In this document: positions 1-12,600 of the stretch, in pieces
Layout of the letters: the number at the start of each line of letters is the position of its first letter
Numbering within the stretch: the first letter of the stretch is position 1
DNA from: Forficula auricularia
Taxonomy: Eukaryota; Arthropoda; Insecta; Dermaptera; Forficulidae
Length of the DNA stretch: 64,000 nucleotides
NCBI GenBank assembly: GCA_024734495.1
Contig: JALMQS010000070.1
Coordinates: forward strand, 17,236,306-17,300,305
Direction: 5' to 3'
Notes under the pieces: model-generated
What the model saw: the letters and a program-made list of their open reading frames with translations, nothing else
Told to the model about the DNA's origin: nothing
Databases searched by the model: none
Position numbers and translations under genes: made by a program

Positions 1-973
1 GTTACATCATAATTTTATTTTAATTAAAAGCATTTCTTTTTTTTATTTTTATTTTTCAAAAAATCGAACAGTCATCCTATTAAATATTATTAAGGGAAAT
101 CTTTTTGTTAATAAATTCGAAGTTAAAACTTTATCATATTTTTGCGTTTCAAAGTCCATTGTCTTTTTGAAAGTGTTTTTTAGAAAATGTTTGTTTGTCT
201 GTGTGACCGATATGATAGCTAGACCTTTGATCTAATAATGATGACATTTTTAATTTAGAGGTGTTGACTAATCATAAAAAATTTAATGCAACTGATTTTT
301 TTTCTTAAGTACTTTATTTGTACTATTTCCGAAATTTCACAAAAATGACTAATGATTTTGAATGAAAAAAAAATGAGTGACCAGGATGAGGTCTCATCGG
401 CTACAAAAAAAGTTTCTATTAATAAATAAGAGCACTTTTGCTCAAAAAATTCATACTAGTATATGAATAAACAATGATAAATTGTAAATATAATGTAAAA
501 TAAGGCTCTTGAAACAAGCAATAAATAATTTTTAAAAAATGTTTTCTGACATATTATTGTTATGATTAATTATTTATTTCTATAATAAAAACCTAAAGTA
601 GGCCTTGATGTCTTCTTCTTTTCTTCTTCTGATTCAAAATAGTTTCTCTACTTTTTTTAAACACATTTTTGGTTTTTCCGAAATTTCTTAAAAATCATTA
701 ATCGTTTTCAAATTTAGATAATAAATAATAATAATAAAAAAACAATTGCTCCATAACAAAGGACGAATTCCCATTACACATAGTATTTAGTATGATTTTA
801 ACATCTTGTTTGTTTTATCTAATAAATTTGCTTAAACTATTAAGATGATACTTCGTCTAAATTTATTCCGAATAGAAATTGTTCGAGACCATTTTTTTTT
901 TTATTGAATCATTTTCAATAAATGAAATAATATTTTTCTAGAGAAACATTTTACTCTCTAAATAACAATCATC
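1..973. other. AT-rich intergenic DNA, no gene seen
   Basis: No exon-like open frame, RNA gene or clear repeat boundary was seen. The stretch is AT-rich with A and T homopolymers. Confidence 0.5.
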
Positions 974-1227
974 AATTGAAGGAGACAATAAAAGAGTGTG
1001 TCTTCTGCTGGAATTGTAAATTTTATTTATTTATAACGAGACTATAGTTTCGAGGGCTTTGCCCTCTTCATCAGTTTATTACAATGGTTTCACAGGAGTT
1101 CATTTATGAATGAAAGGTTAGAATCTTTCATGTGGTTAGGTTGGTGTGGTAAACTAAAGTCTCGTTATAAATAAATAAAATTTATAATTCCAGCAGAAGA
1201 CACACTCTTTTATTGTCTCCTTCAATA
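974..1227. mobile_element. Fold-back MITE with hammerhead-like motif (family A)
   Basis: The ends are long near-perfect inverted repeats: attgaaggagacaataaaag at the left is mirrored at 1187-1227. The inner arm (- strand, 1040-1074) carries CTGATGA, a 6-bp hairpin (GAGGGC/GCCCTC) and GAAAC followed by TATAGTC. A half copy of the same family lies at 29140-29260. No coding capacity. Superfamily is not assigned. Confidence 0.75.
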
Positions 1228-2050
1228 TATAAAAATTCTGCTACTCTCGGCAAAAACTTTCAATTTAACAATCATCAAATTAATAATTTTTGCTCCAATT
1301 AGTTTTAAAGTTTTATTGTACAAAATTCTTTATAATATCGAATCCTTAGTGATTTTTAATATTGTGTAAATATTATTTATTCTAAATAAAAGATTATCAT
1401 TTTCAAAAATTTGTATTTTATCGAGTCGAAACTTTTAAATTATGATCTTTACTTCCACCCTACGCTTATCTCTTATCTTATCTTAGTAAGGTGTCACTAC
1501 CTCACACTTCACACACGGTCAACCTGAGAGTCTAAAGGTATATTTATAAAATTATGGTCTGACCAGTAAAGATTTTCATTTATTCATATATATTTGAGAT
1601 ATCTCACTTAATGTTCAAAGTCCAGTATTTATTTTGATAAATTGAGAATATCTATAGAGCAAATGATTAGAAGGGGAGATAATTAAAGATAAGTTGTCTT
1701 GAATGGATTAAGATATATTTTTGTTTATTATTACATATTCAAAATATATTTATTTATAATTTTTAATTTTAGGACAATGTGAGAATTTTAGGTGAGGGTT
1801 CACGTAATTAAAGGACGAAGATTTGATTCTAACTCTTAATGAATGGTTAATCTTCCGAAATATATCAGTCAGTTGGGTAGCGAGTGGGGAGAGGGGGGGG
1901 GGGGAGCACTCTGATAGGGTCGGCAGATTTTAGAAAAAATTATAAAAACTTTTATAACTTCGAACTTATGAACGCGTCTTTAAGATAAAAAAAAATCAAA
2001 AATTTCTTTTTTAAGATCAACAATGCTTATTGGATGATATGCGACTATTT
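1228..2050. other. Intergenic, no gene; poly-G tract
   Basis: AT-rich DNA without recognisable coding. A G homopolymer lies near 1893-1905. The phrase gctactctcggcaaaa at 1239-1254 recurs near 7028 and, diverged, near 50258, so some of this is dispersed repeat. Confidence 0.45.
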
Positions 2051-2054
2051 TCGT

Positions 2055-2400
2055 GCTTTTTTTTAATGATATTGATGTGAGAAGGAGATACACCAAATAA
2101 GTGCATCTCCTAAAGGCCTGGGTTGGCCCCTCCATCGGGAAAAGAAGAAGAGGGGATTTTATGGCCTGGGTAGGAGTTGAAGGTATCTGTGGATGCGGGT
2201 CTTAAACAGCTGAAGGTTATAAGTCGCGGAGTAGACGGTGGCTGGAAGTGATTTCCAGTCTCTGGAGGTCATAGGGATAAAAGAGTTGGCCAAAGCGTTG
2301 GTTCGACTTTTATCCAATTTGACAGCGAAGGGGTGCTGAGCTTTCGAAAACCGCGTGTTTCTAGCAATGAGGTCCACTTTCGCATAGGCACTTGTGATGT
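2055..2400 (-). mobile_element. LINE 3' end relic (jockey/I-like), minus strand
   Basis: The - strand translation 2377-2159 (72 residues) matches the C-terminal tail of the LINE polyprotein at 50463-51650: it keeps FAVKL, SFIPMTSRDW, KSLPA and the NLQLFKTRIHRYL ending. The region 2055-2150 corresponds to the LINE 3'UTR (ggcctgggttggcccctcc is shared with the relic at 44390-44745). A 5'-truncated, decayed copy. Confidence 0.85.
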
Positions 2401-3440
2401 CAAAGTTCGTGTATTTTGCTGAATATATATTGTACTATTCACGACTAGTTAGCAGGGTCCCTTTTTTTATTTCACAATATTCAGTAAGTAATTTCATTAA
2501 TTTTTTTATGATTTTCAACAAATAATAAATATCCTTAAATTTACATTTAAATTCAATATTAAATATCTTTAAAGTAATTATATAGTTTTTTGGATAATAA
2601 TTGAATATTGACTACCAAAACATGTTTTACAATTAAATATTTTTTCTAGTTTCTAAAAACTTTAAAATTTGGGGTAAAATGAAATTTTATTGAAAATTCT
2701 CTGTGTGAATGGGTGAGAGGGCGGCAAATGTGGCATCTGCCCCGGGTGGCAGAAACCTACGCTACTCCACTGAAATCATTTTAATTTTTTTCCAAAAATG
2801 TCTTCATCCTTTAATTACGTGAAACCTCACGTTTTGAAAAACACTTGTTAATTTGTTTATTTTTCTTTTAAACATAACAAAGTGTTAAAATATCAATAAA
2901 ATCAAACAAAAAAATATTTTTTTGCATTTTTGAACCCGGAGCCAGAGAGCTCAAAATCTAAGAAAATACAAAAATTTTGACACCAAAATATACTTTCTAC
3001 AACTTCAAGAGATAGAAAAAAATATATGTTTGAGAATGATTTTTTCCATGTTTAAGACATTTTTATACCCATTGAGCTAAAAAATAATTCGAGTGAATTC
3101 ACTACTAAGGCTATCATCACCTGCCTTCCAGACGTACCAAATAGAGTAGATTTTATTAAAAAATTTATAGATAGATAGTGAGTCAACTTAACTCATACAA
3201 ACTATTAGCTTTTTTGATAAACATACTAAATTGAGGTTTTAAAAAGTTTCTCCAAATATACCTACAATATTTTAACTACCTGTAGGTAAAAAGCATTTCA
3301 GAATTTTAATTTTAGAAGGTATTTGTATTTTTATGTAACGATTAATTAAAATAAATGTGATATCCGACTGCACTTTTAGCTGAATATTTTCTCGGAGAAT
3401 TTTTCGCCTCCCTTTCCTTTCAATACATGTATGTAAATAT
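2400..3440. other. Intergenic, no gene seen
   Basis: AT-rich DNA. A short segment near 2700-2770 (ggcggcaaatgtggcatctg, then cccgggtggcagaaacctac) looks like a decayed transposon edge, but no partner end was found. Nothing else supportable. Confidence 0.4.
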
Positions 3441-3941
3441 CTGTCCAAAAAATAAATGTGAAAAAGGGGCCAAGTTCGGTGCAAACGGCTTCGCCGACAA
3501 AAGAGTTGGGATCTAAACGGGTACCCCAAGTTCCAAAGCAGCTGCTTAAATCATAGCTATAGGGATGTACAACGTTCTTCAATTGATTTCAAAGAAAATT
3601 TATTACGTTCTTTGATATTAAATTTATAACGTGGCAAGTTATAATAGTCAATAAATTACCTTTAACGTGATGATATTTAATACAAGCTTAAAATTTAGCT
3701 TTGCTATTTTTTCTATTTTATACAAACAATTTAGTTGGATATAAAACTTTCCAAGTTATAAATTTAATATCAAAGAACGTAACAAATTTTCTTTTAAATC
3801 AATTGAAGAACGTTGTACATCCCTATGGCTATGATTTAAGCAACTGCTATGGAACTTGGTTCCCGTTTAGATCACAACTCTTTTGTCAGCGAACCCGTTT
3901 GCACGAACTTGGCCCCTTTTCCCATTTATGTTTTTGGACAG
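3441..3941. mobile_element. Fold-back element, about 500 bp
   Basis: Left arm 3441-3650 is the reverse complement of right arm 3741-3941, with about 90 bp between. The outermost match is ctgtccaaaaa at 3441 against tttttggacag ending at 3941. Both arms translate to similar VVHPY / GTW / LGPF strings, which shows they are copies of one sequence; this is not evidence of a protein. Confidence 0.8.
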
Positions 3942-4139
3942 ATAACATTAATTTTTGAAAAATGTTATTCTTTAATTTATCTAAATAATTAGAACAGGAG
4001 TTTTTTTTAAAAGGTTATAGTGGTGTTTCACAATAAAAATTAAAATTAAATTTTTTTGTTAAATTATCTTTTTGGAGTTTCATTTTAAATACTTAAATAA
4101 TTAGATTTAAACATGTATATTAATCATTATTAAATATTT

Positions 4140-4710
4140 CTCATAAAATATCTGGTATAAACCCGGTCGGTTTTTCATAAATTTCACCCCTTCATTTCGG
4201 GCCTGAAGAAAAGAAAGTTTCGATTTTTCAATATCCTCCTTTATTAATGTGCCAAGCTTTATAGGTATGCCAAATTTCAGAATTCTAGCTTGATTGTATT
4301 TCCACTATATGTTAACTAAGCCTATATAATAAATTTCACCCCTTCATTTTAGGTCCTGAAAAAGGAAAGTTTTTTCCCTTTAATTGTAGCCCAAACTCTA
4401 CCAGTATGCCAAATTTCAGCATTCTAGAATCAGCGGAAGTACTTTAGGTTTTTGATATGTCAGTCAGTCAGTCAGTGTTAAAAATGGCACTTTTCAGAGC
4501 TTAATAACTCAAGAACTATAATAGATTTATTCATGAAATTTGGGATTCTAGTTGTTCCAGTGGGCCTTATTAGACATGCAAAATTTCAAGTGTGTAGGTT
4601 TAATAGTTTTTGAGTTATGGGGGGGGGGGGGTCGAAAGTAGCCGTACATACTGCCGTGTGTCTAGATTTCACAGTACATATTTGGCGGACCGAGCGATGC
4701 TCAGTAATTT
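4140..4710. repeat. Dispersed repeat with cagtcagtcagtcag motif
   Basis: Two diverged direct copies of a block containing aatttcaccccttcattt and tatgccaaatttcag (about 4175-4300 and 4327-4430) are followed by a 4-bp microsatellite (cagtcagtcagtcag, 4460-4476), a poly-G tract (4620-4631) and a hallmark ggtcgaaagt also present near 57020. Unclassified interspersed repeat. Confidence 0.5.
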
Positions 4711-5398
4711 TTTGCTTTAGTTAAAAGTGATATATTAATATTATTTTTAAATTCAGTTAAATAGGTCGATTTTTATTTGCATATTTTTCGATATTTCGGG
4801 GAGGGGTTTGAATGCCTTAAATATAGCCACCGCTTATTAAGTGATAGTATTCATATCTAATATAACTCTTTTTAAAAGGCTATAAGGTGTACTTAATATT
4901 TTCAAAAATTAATCTTTATTTTTAATATAAAATAAATATTTACATATCTCATTATAATATAAACGCATGATGCAAATTCGAAATGGATAAGATTAAATAA
5001 GCAGGAGATGGGAGGGAGGGAGTTTTGTATATAAGTACAAAGTGTAGATTATCTCACTTCAAAAAGCGCTTAGTAATAAAGAACCACTAATATAAAGTAT
5101 TTATTTTAAGTTAAAATCTTCACATATTAACTCACCTGAACAAGTAAGTATCTATATTGGTTGCTCATAAAGGGAAATTATTGGGGTCTTTTTAATTATA
5201 AATATTTTATCTGTTATTTCTCATGGTTTCAAATACTCGATTGGATATTAAAATAATCGTTTTGTTGTTATATTTATATCCAATTAAAACCCATTAAAAA
5301 TAACATTTAAAATATGTCTAATGAAAAAGCTGATGATGAAGGTCAAACCTAAAATGTAAAGTCTCTATCAAATAAATTTTATATATAACAATATATTA
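4711..5398. other. Intergenic, no gene seen
   Basis: AT-rich DNA with no coding, RNA or clear repeat signal. Confidence 0.4.
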
Positions 5399-6566
5399 AG
5401 GTGTCCCAAAAAAAGTATTTTTTAATCTCCTCTTATTTTTTTTTTTTGTTTGATGTCAAAACAATAAATTGTAAATGAAATTTCGTGTACACCTGACCAC
5501 GGATACCTGCAGCTGAAACATGTCAGTACTTGCAGACTAAGGCGAACGCGAGCTGACGGTATTGATGTGCTTGTGATCGCTTGCTATTTTGTTAGTAAAA
5601 GCATTGTTTTCAATTAGTCAACATGTCGGTGGTGTGGAATTATGCAGTTCTGAAAAGAGTATATTTTTAATAGTGGACGTGAAACATCAAATAACGGGTT
5701 CAAAACTTCCCTCTGACAAGTTCTGCCAGTTTTGTTTTACAATATTCGTGAAGTGAATTTAACTGTTAATGAAAGCGCAAATCTCACTATTCGCGAGTGC
5801 ATTATCTATTTGGAAAACTGTTGCTTGCTTTAGATGCTCGGAATTCAAAAGAAGAACGTTTTTCGATAGTTATTTTATATGGAAATAAAGAACAAATTAT
5901 TGATGTGCCAAGGTTGGAAAGCTCTTCAGGAAGCGAACATGCGCAACCTGTTTGGAAAGGGATTGTGGACTGGAATGTTGAAGATAAAGTGCAAATTCTT
6001 TGATGTGATACTTCAGTACAAATACAGGCCGTATCAATGGTGCCTGAGTATTTCTGGAACAAAAACTTAATAAAAATGCTTATTTTTGCTTGACTCCATC
6101 ATTTGTATGAATTGGTGTTAAAAAGCGTGTTCGAAGTGAAATTCAAACAAATGACTACAGAAATAATATTCTCTACAACTTTGCTTATAACAGAATTTGT
6201 CGTAGAGTTGACAATTTAAGAGTTATTTGATAATTCCCATTAGTGCCCTCGCCACAATCTGCACAAATGAGATGCGCAGTGGTAAAAGCAACCGCTTGCA
6301 TCATCCAGATGTACCACATCCCTACCAAGCTTCAATAAGAATGAATATAAAAAACCACTCATTCTAAAATTCCTTTTCGAAAAGGTTGCTAGCTCTCGTA
6401 CTATATTTTTTTACAAATTTTCATGTCTTATGTTTGGTATCAAGTCAGCACAAGTTATCCTTATTCAATCGCAATAATATTTATTATTTGAGTTTTTGAC
6501 ATCAAACAGAAAAAAAAATGAGGGTATGCGTATCTGATAAACCCTCCCTTACGTCTTGGGACGCTC
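5399..6566. mobile_element. Degenerate Tc1/mariner-like element
   Basis: Ends are inverted (ggtgtcccaa at the left, ttgggacgctc at the right), each next to a TA dinucleotide, and subterminal tttgatgtcaaaa near 5450 is mirrored by tttttgacatcaaa near 6494. The roughly 1.17 kb length suits a Tc1/mariner element. The interior has only short broken frames (the longest, 5797-6003, is 68 residues) and no DDE/D signature was found. Assignment rests on ends, TA target and size. Confidence 0.5.
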
Positions 6567-6575
6567 TAATATATA

Positions 6576-6918
6576 CAGTGGGCCCCGTAAAACGCGACGA
6601 AAAAATTGCGACTTGTACTTATATAGCGCGATAAATAGTCCCGTATTACGCGTAAGATAGATTTAACATTTTCACATTGATTCTGATTTTTTAAATTGAA
6701 TAAGAAAAGAAGAGAAAAATAATTTTATTCAACTTTTAATAAAAATAAAAATACATGTATGCCCATCCATATATTTAACATTTATTTACTATCGCAAGTA
6801 TCAACAAATAAAGTTCCAACGACACCGTCTTGCTAAATTGGTCTGATAATGTATGTCCCATATAACGCTATTTTCTATTACGAGGAACGTATCTCCCGTG
6901 TTTTACGGGACTCCACTG
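6576..6918. mobile_element. pogo/Tigger-type MITE with TA target duplication
   Basis: The left end cagtgggccccgtaaaacgc and the right end, read inverted as cagtggagtcccgtaaaaca, match; both are flanked by TA (6574-6575 and 6919-6920). 343 bp, no coding capacity. CAGTGG ends with a TA target fit the pogo/Tigger group. Confidence 0.75.
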
Positions 6919-8098
6919 TACCTATCTATATATAATCGCTAAATACAACTATATGTACCTATATGTTTATTTCCACCAACCAGAGGAGAGGACAAACCTC
7001 ATTGATTTCTCTTAATGAATCAAAAACTGCTACTCTCGGCAAAACAAAACCTTTTCAATTGTAATAGTATTTTTAGATGAATAAAACTTGGACAGTCTGC
7101 TACTATCAGAAGGACCGTCTTAATTTTGACTATTTTTGGTAGGATTGCAAAACTTATTTCGAGATCTTAGACTTGGTCAATCAATGCCTTTGATTGGTCT
7201 TGTAAATCATCATAAGCATAGTAAATACATAGGCGGTATTTAAAGTTAGAATACTTATTAGTATTGAAGGCTCAAATTTAGCTTTGCACACGGGCTTGGT
7301 GCCAGACGCTGTCTGTAATAAATCGATTTGTAGTCGAGTTGACTCTAATTATATCTATTTTTACTTCAACACGATTTCGTGGAAAGTTTCAATCAATTTT
7401 TTAAGTTAACCATAGGTGGTCCAACTTTTTAGTTATGCACTGGTTTTAAGGAACTAGAGGGGAAATGATGACAGTGAGTGGGTATGCAAATTTTCCCCTC
7501 TAAGCGACAGAGCGTTGGAAGGTAGGTTGGTCGGATGATCATGATTAAATGCTTTGGCTAACCCAAGGTTGAATCTTTTATTTATATAATGATTTGCTTC
7601 TGATAGACTTCAAGGTTAGCAAGAGATTATTAAAAATAATAATAATTCGTGAATTCGGTCAGTGGTTTGTATATGTACGCTATTCTAGGTAGGTGCGAAT
7701 ATATTCCTTATGTATTGAGAAAAGTTAAGTGTAAATTGAGCCCTGTTTTACTTGCTATGCCGGGAGGAAGGCTAAATAAGCCTGTCTGCGGGAGGCCCTA
7801 GTATTTAATTCACTTTTTTTTGGTTTTTTTATTTTTCCTCTTTGTGTATTATAATAATGTCTGAGGGAATTCATTTTCAAGGTTGATATTTTCCCCTGTT
7901 ATTTGTCCCAGGATTCAGATACGCACAATAAGTCTAGAAAGTTCGTTTTGGTATCAAAATGTGAGTATTTTCAATGAGGAGAACTGATTAGAAGATTAAA
8001 GGATCTCTAACCTCAGAAAATATGTATTTTTGAAGTATTTTCTTGATATTTTAGTATTTTGTTATGATAAAAGAATAAAATAATTATATATAAATTTA
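6919..8098. other. Intergenic, no gene seen
   Basis: No exon-like frame or RNA gene. The dispersed phrase ctgctactctcggcaaaa occurs at 7028-7045. The rest is unremarkable AT-rich DNA. Confidence 0.4.
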
Positions 8099-8100
8099 AT

Positions 8101-8292
8101 AATTATTAAGAAAGTTTCTAAATTTAAGGTGAAAATTTCAAAGATTTTAGTAGAAATAATTTTATATTGCTTGTCAGAGGGGGTTCATCCTGAGAATCAA
8201 CATGCTTTCCGGGCAGTTCTGATAAGCAATATAAAATAATACTAAAATCTTTGAAATTTTGACCTTAAATTTAGAATCTTTTTTAATAATAT
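8101..8292. mobile_element. Small fold-back element
   Basis: Arms of about 75 bp (8101-8177 and 8218-8292) are reverse complements; the loop (about 8178-8217) is unrelated and richer in GC. It abuts the larger fold-back at 8288. Confidence 0.7.
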
Positions 8293-9035
8293 TTTAGTTT
8301 CAGCCATCTAGTTGATTTTTTGAAAAAATTTACCATCTAATTTTTCAAAAAAAGGTACTTACTTCTTTCGATTTAATAATTAATATTAATTGAAAGTAAT
8401 GGAAGGTAGCCCAGGGGTAGTAAAGAAAGAAAAAATTAACACATATCCAAATAAGGTGTGATTTATTGGATTCTTTTCTCCTTTCCTTTCAAACCGACGT
8501 TTCGGAGGATTCTTCCCTCCTTCTTCAGGGTTTCAAAGGGTCAATGAAGGAAACAAACAAAATGTTTCCTTCCTCTCTCCACGGACCAGTGTTTAAAATT
8601 TTCTTCTTCCTTAGCAGAAGCATTAAAATAGAAAACCGATTTTTTTCTCTCTTAATTATTACTTATATTATTATAATAATTAAGAGAAAAAAATTGTTTT
8701 TTTTATTTCTTATTTTAATGCTTCTGCTAAGGAAGAAGAAAATTTTAAACACTGCTGTGGAGAGAGGAAGGAAACTTTTGTTTGTTTCCTTCATTCACCG
8801 CTTTGAAACCCTGAAGAAGAAGGGAGAATCCTCCGAAACAGGTTTGAAAGGAAAGGAGAAAATAATCCAATAAATTACACCTTATTTGGATTTTTCTTTC
8901 CTCATTATCCACTGGGGTACTCTTCCATTACTTTCAATTAATAATAATTATTAAATCGAAAGAATTAAAAATCTTTTTTGAAAATTAGATGGTATTTTTT
9001 TTCAAAAAACAACTAGATAGTTGAAACAAAATATT
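8288..9035. mobile_element. Fold-back element family B, 750-bp palindrome
   Basis: A near-complete palindrome centred near 8665. Each arm includes gaaagtaatggaag, an aaggtgtaatttattgg-like box, and a segment with a hammerhead-like motif (intact on - at 8485-8539; on + at 8808-8862 the GTC cleavage triplet is lost). The AATTATTACTT tract near 8656-8690 forms the tip. Family copies lie at 23408-24030, 31846-32090 and 45272-45722. Confidence 0.85.
8485..8539 (-). ncRNA. Hammerhead-ribozyme-like motif, family B
   Basis: On the - strand: CCTTTGAAACC, CTGAAGA, one extra A, GGAGG-loop-CCTCC, GAAA, CG, TC, then GGTTTGAAAGG. The two outer 11-mers pair at 10 of 11 positions (central G-G mismatch), as stem I of a type I hammerhead; CTGANGA and GAAA are the conserved core and GTC the cleavage triplet. 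Stem III would be ACGT, self-complementary with no loop, so only a dimeric form could close it. The extra A after CTGAAGA is non-canonical. Activity is inferred, not shown. Confidence 0.5.
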
Positions 9036-9656
9036 ACTTTCAGTTAAAATTTCTACAAGTCCGTCTCTCTCCAGAGAAAATTTCGTACAAAAAAAAAAAA
9101 ATTACTATTAATTTTTTCAATTTTATTTAATTAATAAGTAAGTTTTTTTTATTTTGAAACCCATTAATAGCTCATTACAAATATTATAAGATAATAAAAT
9201 TTGGAAATTTTAAGTTATTCAAATGAAAATTTGCATAAAGAACCGTATCGAGTCTTAAAAAGTTTTCATTTTTTCCTCCAATTCAGAAACAAGTAATAAA
9301 TAAAATGTATAGGAAATTACTCGATGATTATTTCTTATTTTATATAAACAACCATGACATATGCCTAATAAAATAAAACAATTAATTTCACTCCAAACTT
9401 TCATTAGCTCGATAGATAAAATTGAGATAATTGAGTAAAAGTGTTTTTACCTAATTACGTCTTGCCCTTATGCCTCAATGTAGTTAACTAAATGGCTCTC
9501 AAAGAGTATTTTCAACCACCCCCCCTTCCAATTTTACAAAAGCTCTATCAAAGTGGGTAGAACTATAGATATGACTTAATAAAAGCACCAAAATGTTCTG
9601 ACAACCTAAATTCATTTATTTCTTAATGTTAATTATTTTTTTTTTATTGATTCTAG
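9036..9656. other. Upstream region / intron 5' of the oxygenase exon
   Basis: 9050-9100 carries the outer edge of the family B repeat (ccgtctctctccagagaaaa). The rest is AT-rich. A polypyrimidine tract and tctag acceptor end the stretch at 9656. No upstream exon or promoter could be identified. Confidence 0.45.
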
Positions 9657-12600
9657 ATTGTTTCGAAAAATGGGACAAGGAACCATAGAGAAAAATGGCA
9701 TTTCGTTCACAAAAAGAAATCCAGTTAAAATTAGAGGTTTACGGGACGAAGAGAAGAATAAATATTACGAATCCCTGCCTCCATATATACTCACCTTACA
9801 ACAAGCTGCCGATGTGCCGGTTAATTCAGAGATCGATTTGAAAACAAAACCAGAATGGCTAGTTATGGAACTCTATTGTCGAGGGCAAGAATTTCACAAA
9901 CGCAATTTTCTCAGTGCAAATTTATCTGAGCTTATTGGTCTTTTAATGGTTTATTCTATATCCAATTCTATTGCCCCTTTGATTTATACAGGAAAATCTG
10001 TTAATATATTAAAAGGCTATAAACGTTACCTTAACACAGGCCTTCGAATTAATCGAGTGGTTTCAGGATGAACTCTGGATTCCCGGTTCGAAAGCGCATC
10101 GCAGTATCAAATTTGTTCGAGATAGTCACGAAAGAATTAGACAAAAGATGAGAATGGACCGAAAGAGGAAGTTGAGAAGTTAATAACCCTGCCCGGACAA
10201 GGGTGTCCAAATTACGAACGGAACTCTATGATGAGGCAATAGCAGATTTGCAACAGTCATGCCCCATGTCAGGGGCATTGTAGGACCTTTATTTGACCAC
10301 GATGATTACTTTAACCAAGTGAATATGTTGATGGTCATGATGAGCTTTGTGGCTGTCCCTATTGTATTCCCGGAAAAGTTTGGCATTCACCACGAGACAA
10401 AGAAAGATTTTGAAGGATTTCTTCATCTATGGCGGGTGATCGGCTATTATTTAGGTAAGAAATTATTTCTATGCTATGCTCAAACAATTTATATTTTATT
10501 TACTCAATAATCATTTAAAATTTCACTGAGATTTTTTTTTTGGAATACTCTTTACACCAAATTGATGATTCTAATCAGTAATTGCCAAGAGCTTGGCTTA
10601 ATATGTTTAAGCACTTGAACTTATGTATACTATATCACACAAGTTAAGGGAAATGTAGCGTTTTTTGACGTTTTTTATTTCCTTTGGAATATTTATAGCT
10701 TGAATTCAAACGGAACTGATTGGGCTTATCAGTATAATGGGTGTACGCAAAGGGAGTAAATGATTACTCTCTCTTGAATAAAAAAAATGTTCATTATACT
10801 GTTATAAACAGTCATATTTGTGCACTTGTTCTTGAGTGAAAGTATGAATTAAATTAAAGAGTAATTTAAATAGTGAATACGTATTGTTAAATAAATCTCT
10901 CTTTGATGAATTAATAATAATATTATAATAATTATTATTATTTTTCGTCAAGCTTTGACTGCCCCTACCCCTAGGAAATTTTTATGCGGTCCCCCATGAG
11001 TAAAGCTCCAGCTGCATCTAATCTTTATGAAATATATATATAAAATGCCCGATGCCAATAAATAAAAAAAAAAAAAAATATATATATAAAATAAATGATG
11101 ATTAAAATTCTATTTATTTGAAATATTCTTGTTAAACCAACAGGTAAGGCGTTAATATTATAGGGAATTTTTTTTCACAAAATATGGTCAATGTAGAACG
11201 GTATCAACAAATTAGGTAGATACATATAAACTTATCAAAATTTATTTACCCATCGCTGACCAGTTCGGACCGAATTTTTTGACCTATCAAAAAATATAAA
11301 ATTCACCATCATTAAAAGCCAAATAAATAATTGAACCAGTGTGCTATTATGTATGAATGCATAGAATCAATAATAATCAATAATGATATGAAAAATGTGT
11401 AATTTATATTGATTTTATTTAACCCATCCGTTCTCATACTATAAGGGAAATAAGTTATTAAATGAAGAGAACGTGCTTCTCCAAGATATTGTTTATTAAG
11501 GACTGAATTAAAATTATCTTTTTATACGAAATATAAACAAAACAAATAATTAAATATAAATATAAACTTCAACTTCTAAACATCTCCCTTTTTATACTTT
11601 ACATGCCTATACCATTGTCGTATTGTCTTTGGTCTTGATAATCTTCCTGATCTTGTTACATAACATTTACTGTTGTAACCAAAACATTTAGCTTCACCAT
11701 TGCTATCAATATTATTAAATGATAAAATTTTGTCATAATCTATATCTTTATATTCTTAGTGAAAACTTCAGATTCCGCAAAATATTTTATTATATTTATT
11801 TAATACAGTGGCGGGTTTCTTCACAGGCGCACGAGGCGCGCACCTGATAATAAATCAACGGAGCCTCAAAATTCAGCTCTCGAAATAAAAATTATTTAAT
11901 TTAATTATTATAATAGTATAATTAGTGTGATTAGTGAAAATATTTAGAGTGATGTCTCAAAATTGAATTGCGCCTGGAGTCTCTCAAGTGCAAAATCTGT
12001 CACTATTAATAGATGCTTTTTAAAATCATGAACATCTATAATGTCATTTAGGAAATTAAGTAAAAGCAAATACTGTATATATATATATACCCTTATTACG
12101 TAGGGGTTGTTGAAGCATCAAAGTAAGGGTTAATAATATTATTTTCTTAAAACTTTTAAAATTTGTATCCGGCACCTAGGACCAAAAACAGGAGTATAGG
12201 TACTTTCCTCTCCCGCCAAAAAATTTTCATTGACTTTTTAGCAACCAAAAATGTGACTGCTCTAAGAGTAGTTGAAATGAAAAATTTCTTTAAGCTGCAA
12301 CAGAATTGAGTTTCATGTCAAGAATCATCGTTTCGTTTCATTTGGTTTTTTAAACAATTTTTCTTACTACTCACAAGAATTAATTTCTGACCCCTACCTT
12401 CTTTTTACCTAAAATTGGTGCTGCATTGTGTTTATCAACAATAATAAAATTTTCTTCATCCTTTTGATCATTAAACTGAATTTCAAAACTATTTTCTCCT
12501 ACTACCTTAATATGTATTATAGCCAGCATTTAAAAAAAGAGTGAACATTTTAATTTAAATTTTAATTGTTTCTCGTTTGCTTGTTCTTAAACTCATTTAA

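Noticed and set aside
3272..3958. Frames of 68-85 codons on both strands with similar peptides
   Set aside because: They are the two arms of a fold-back element translated from opposite strands.
5797..6070. Transposase gene in the Tc1/mariner-like element
   Set aside because: Frames are short and overlapping, and no catalytic acidic triad could be found.
8466..8873. 135-codon + strand frame
   Set aside because: Spans a palindromic element; the second half mirrors the first.
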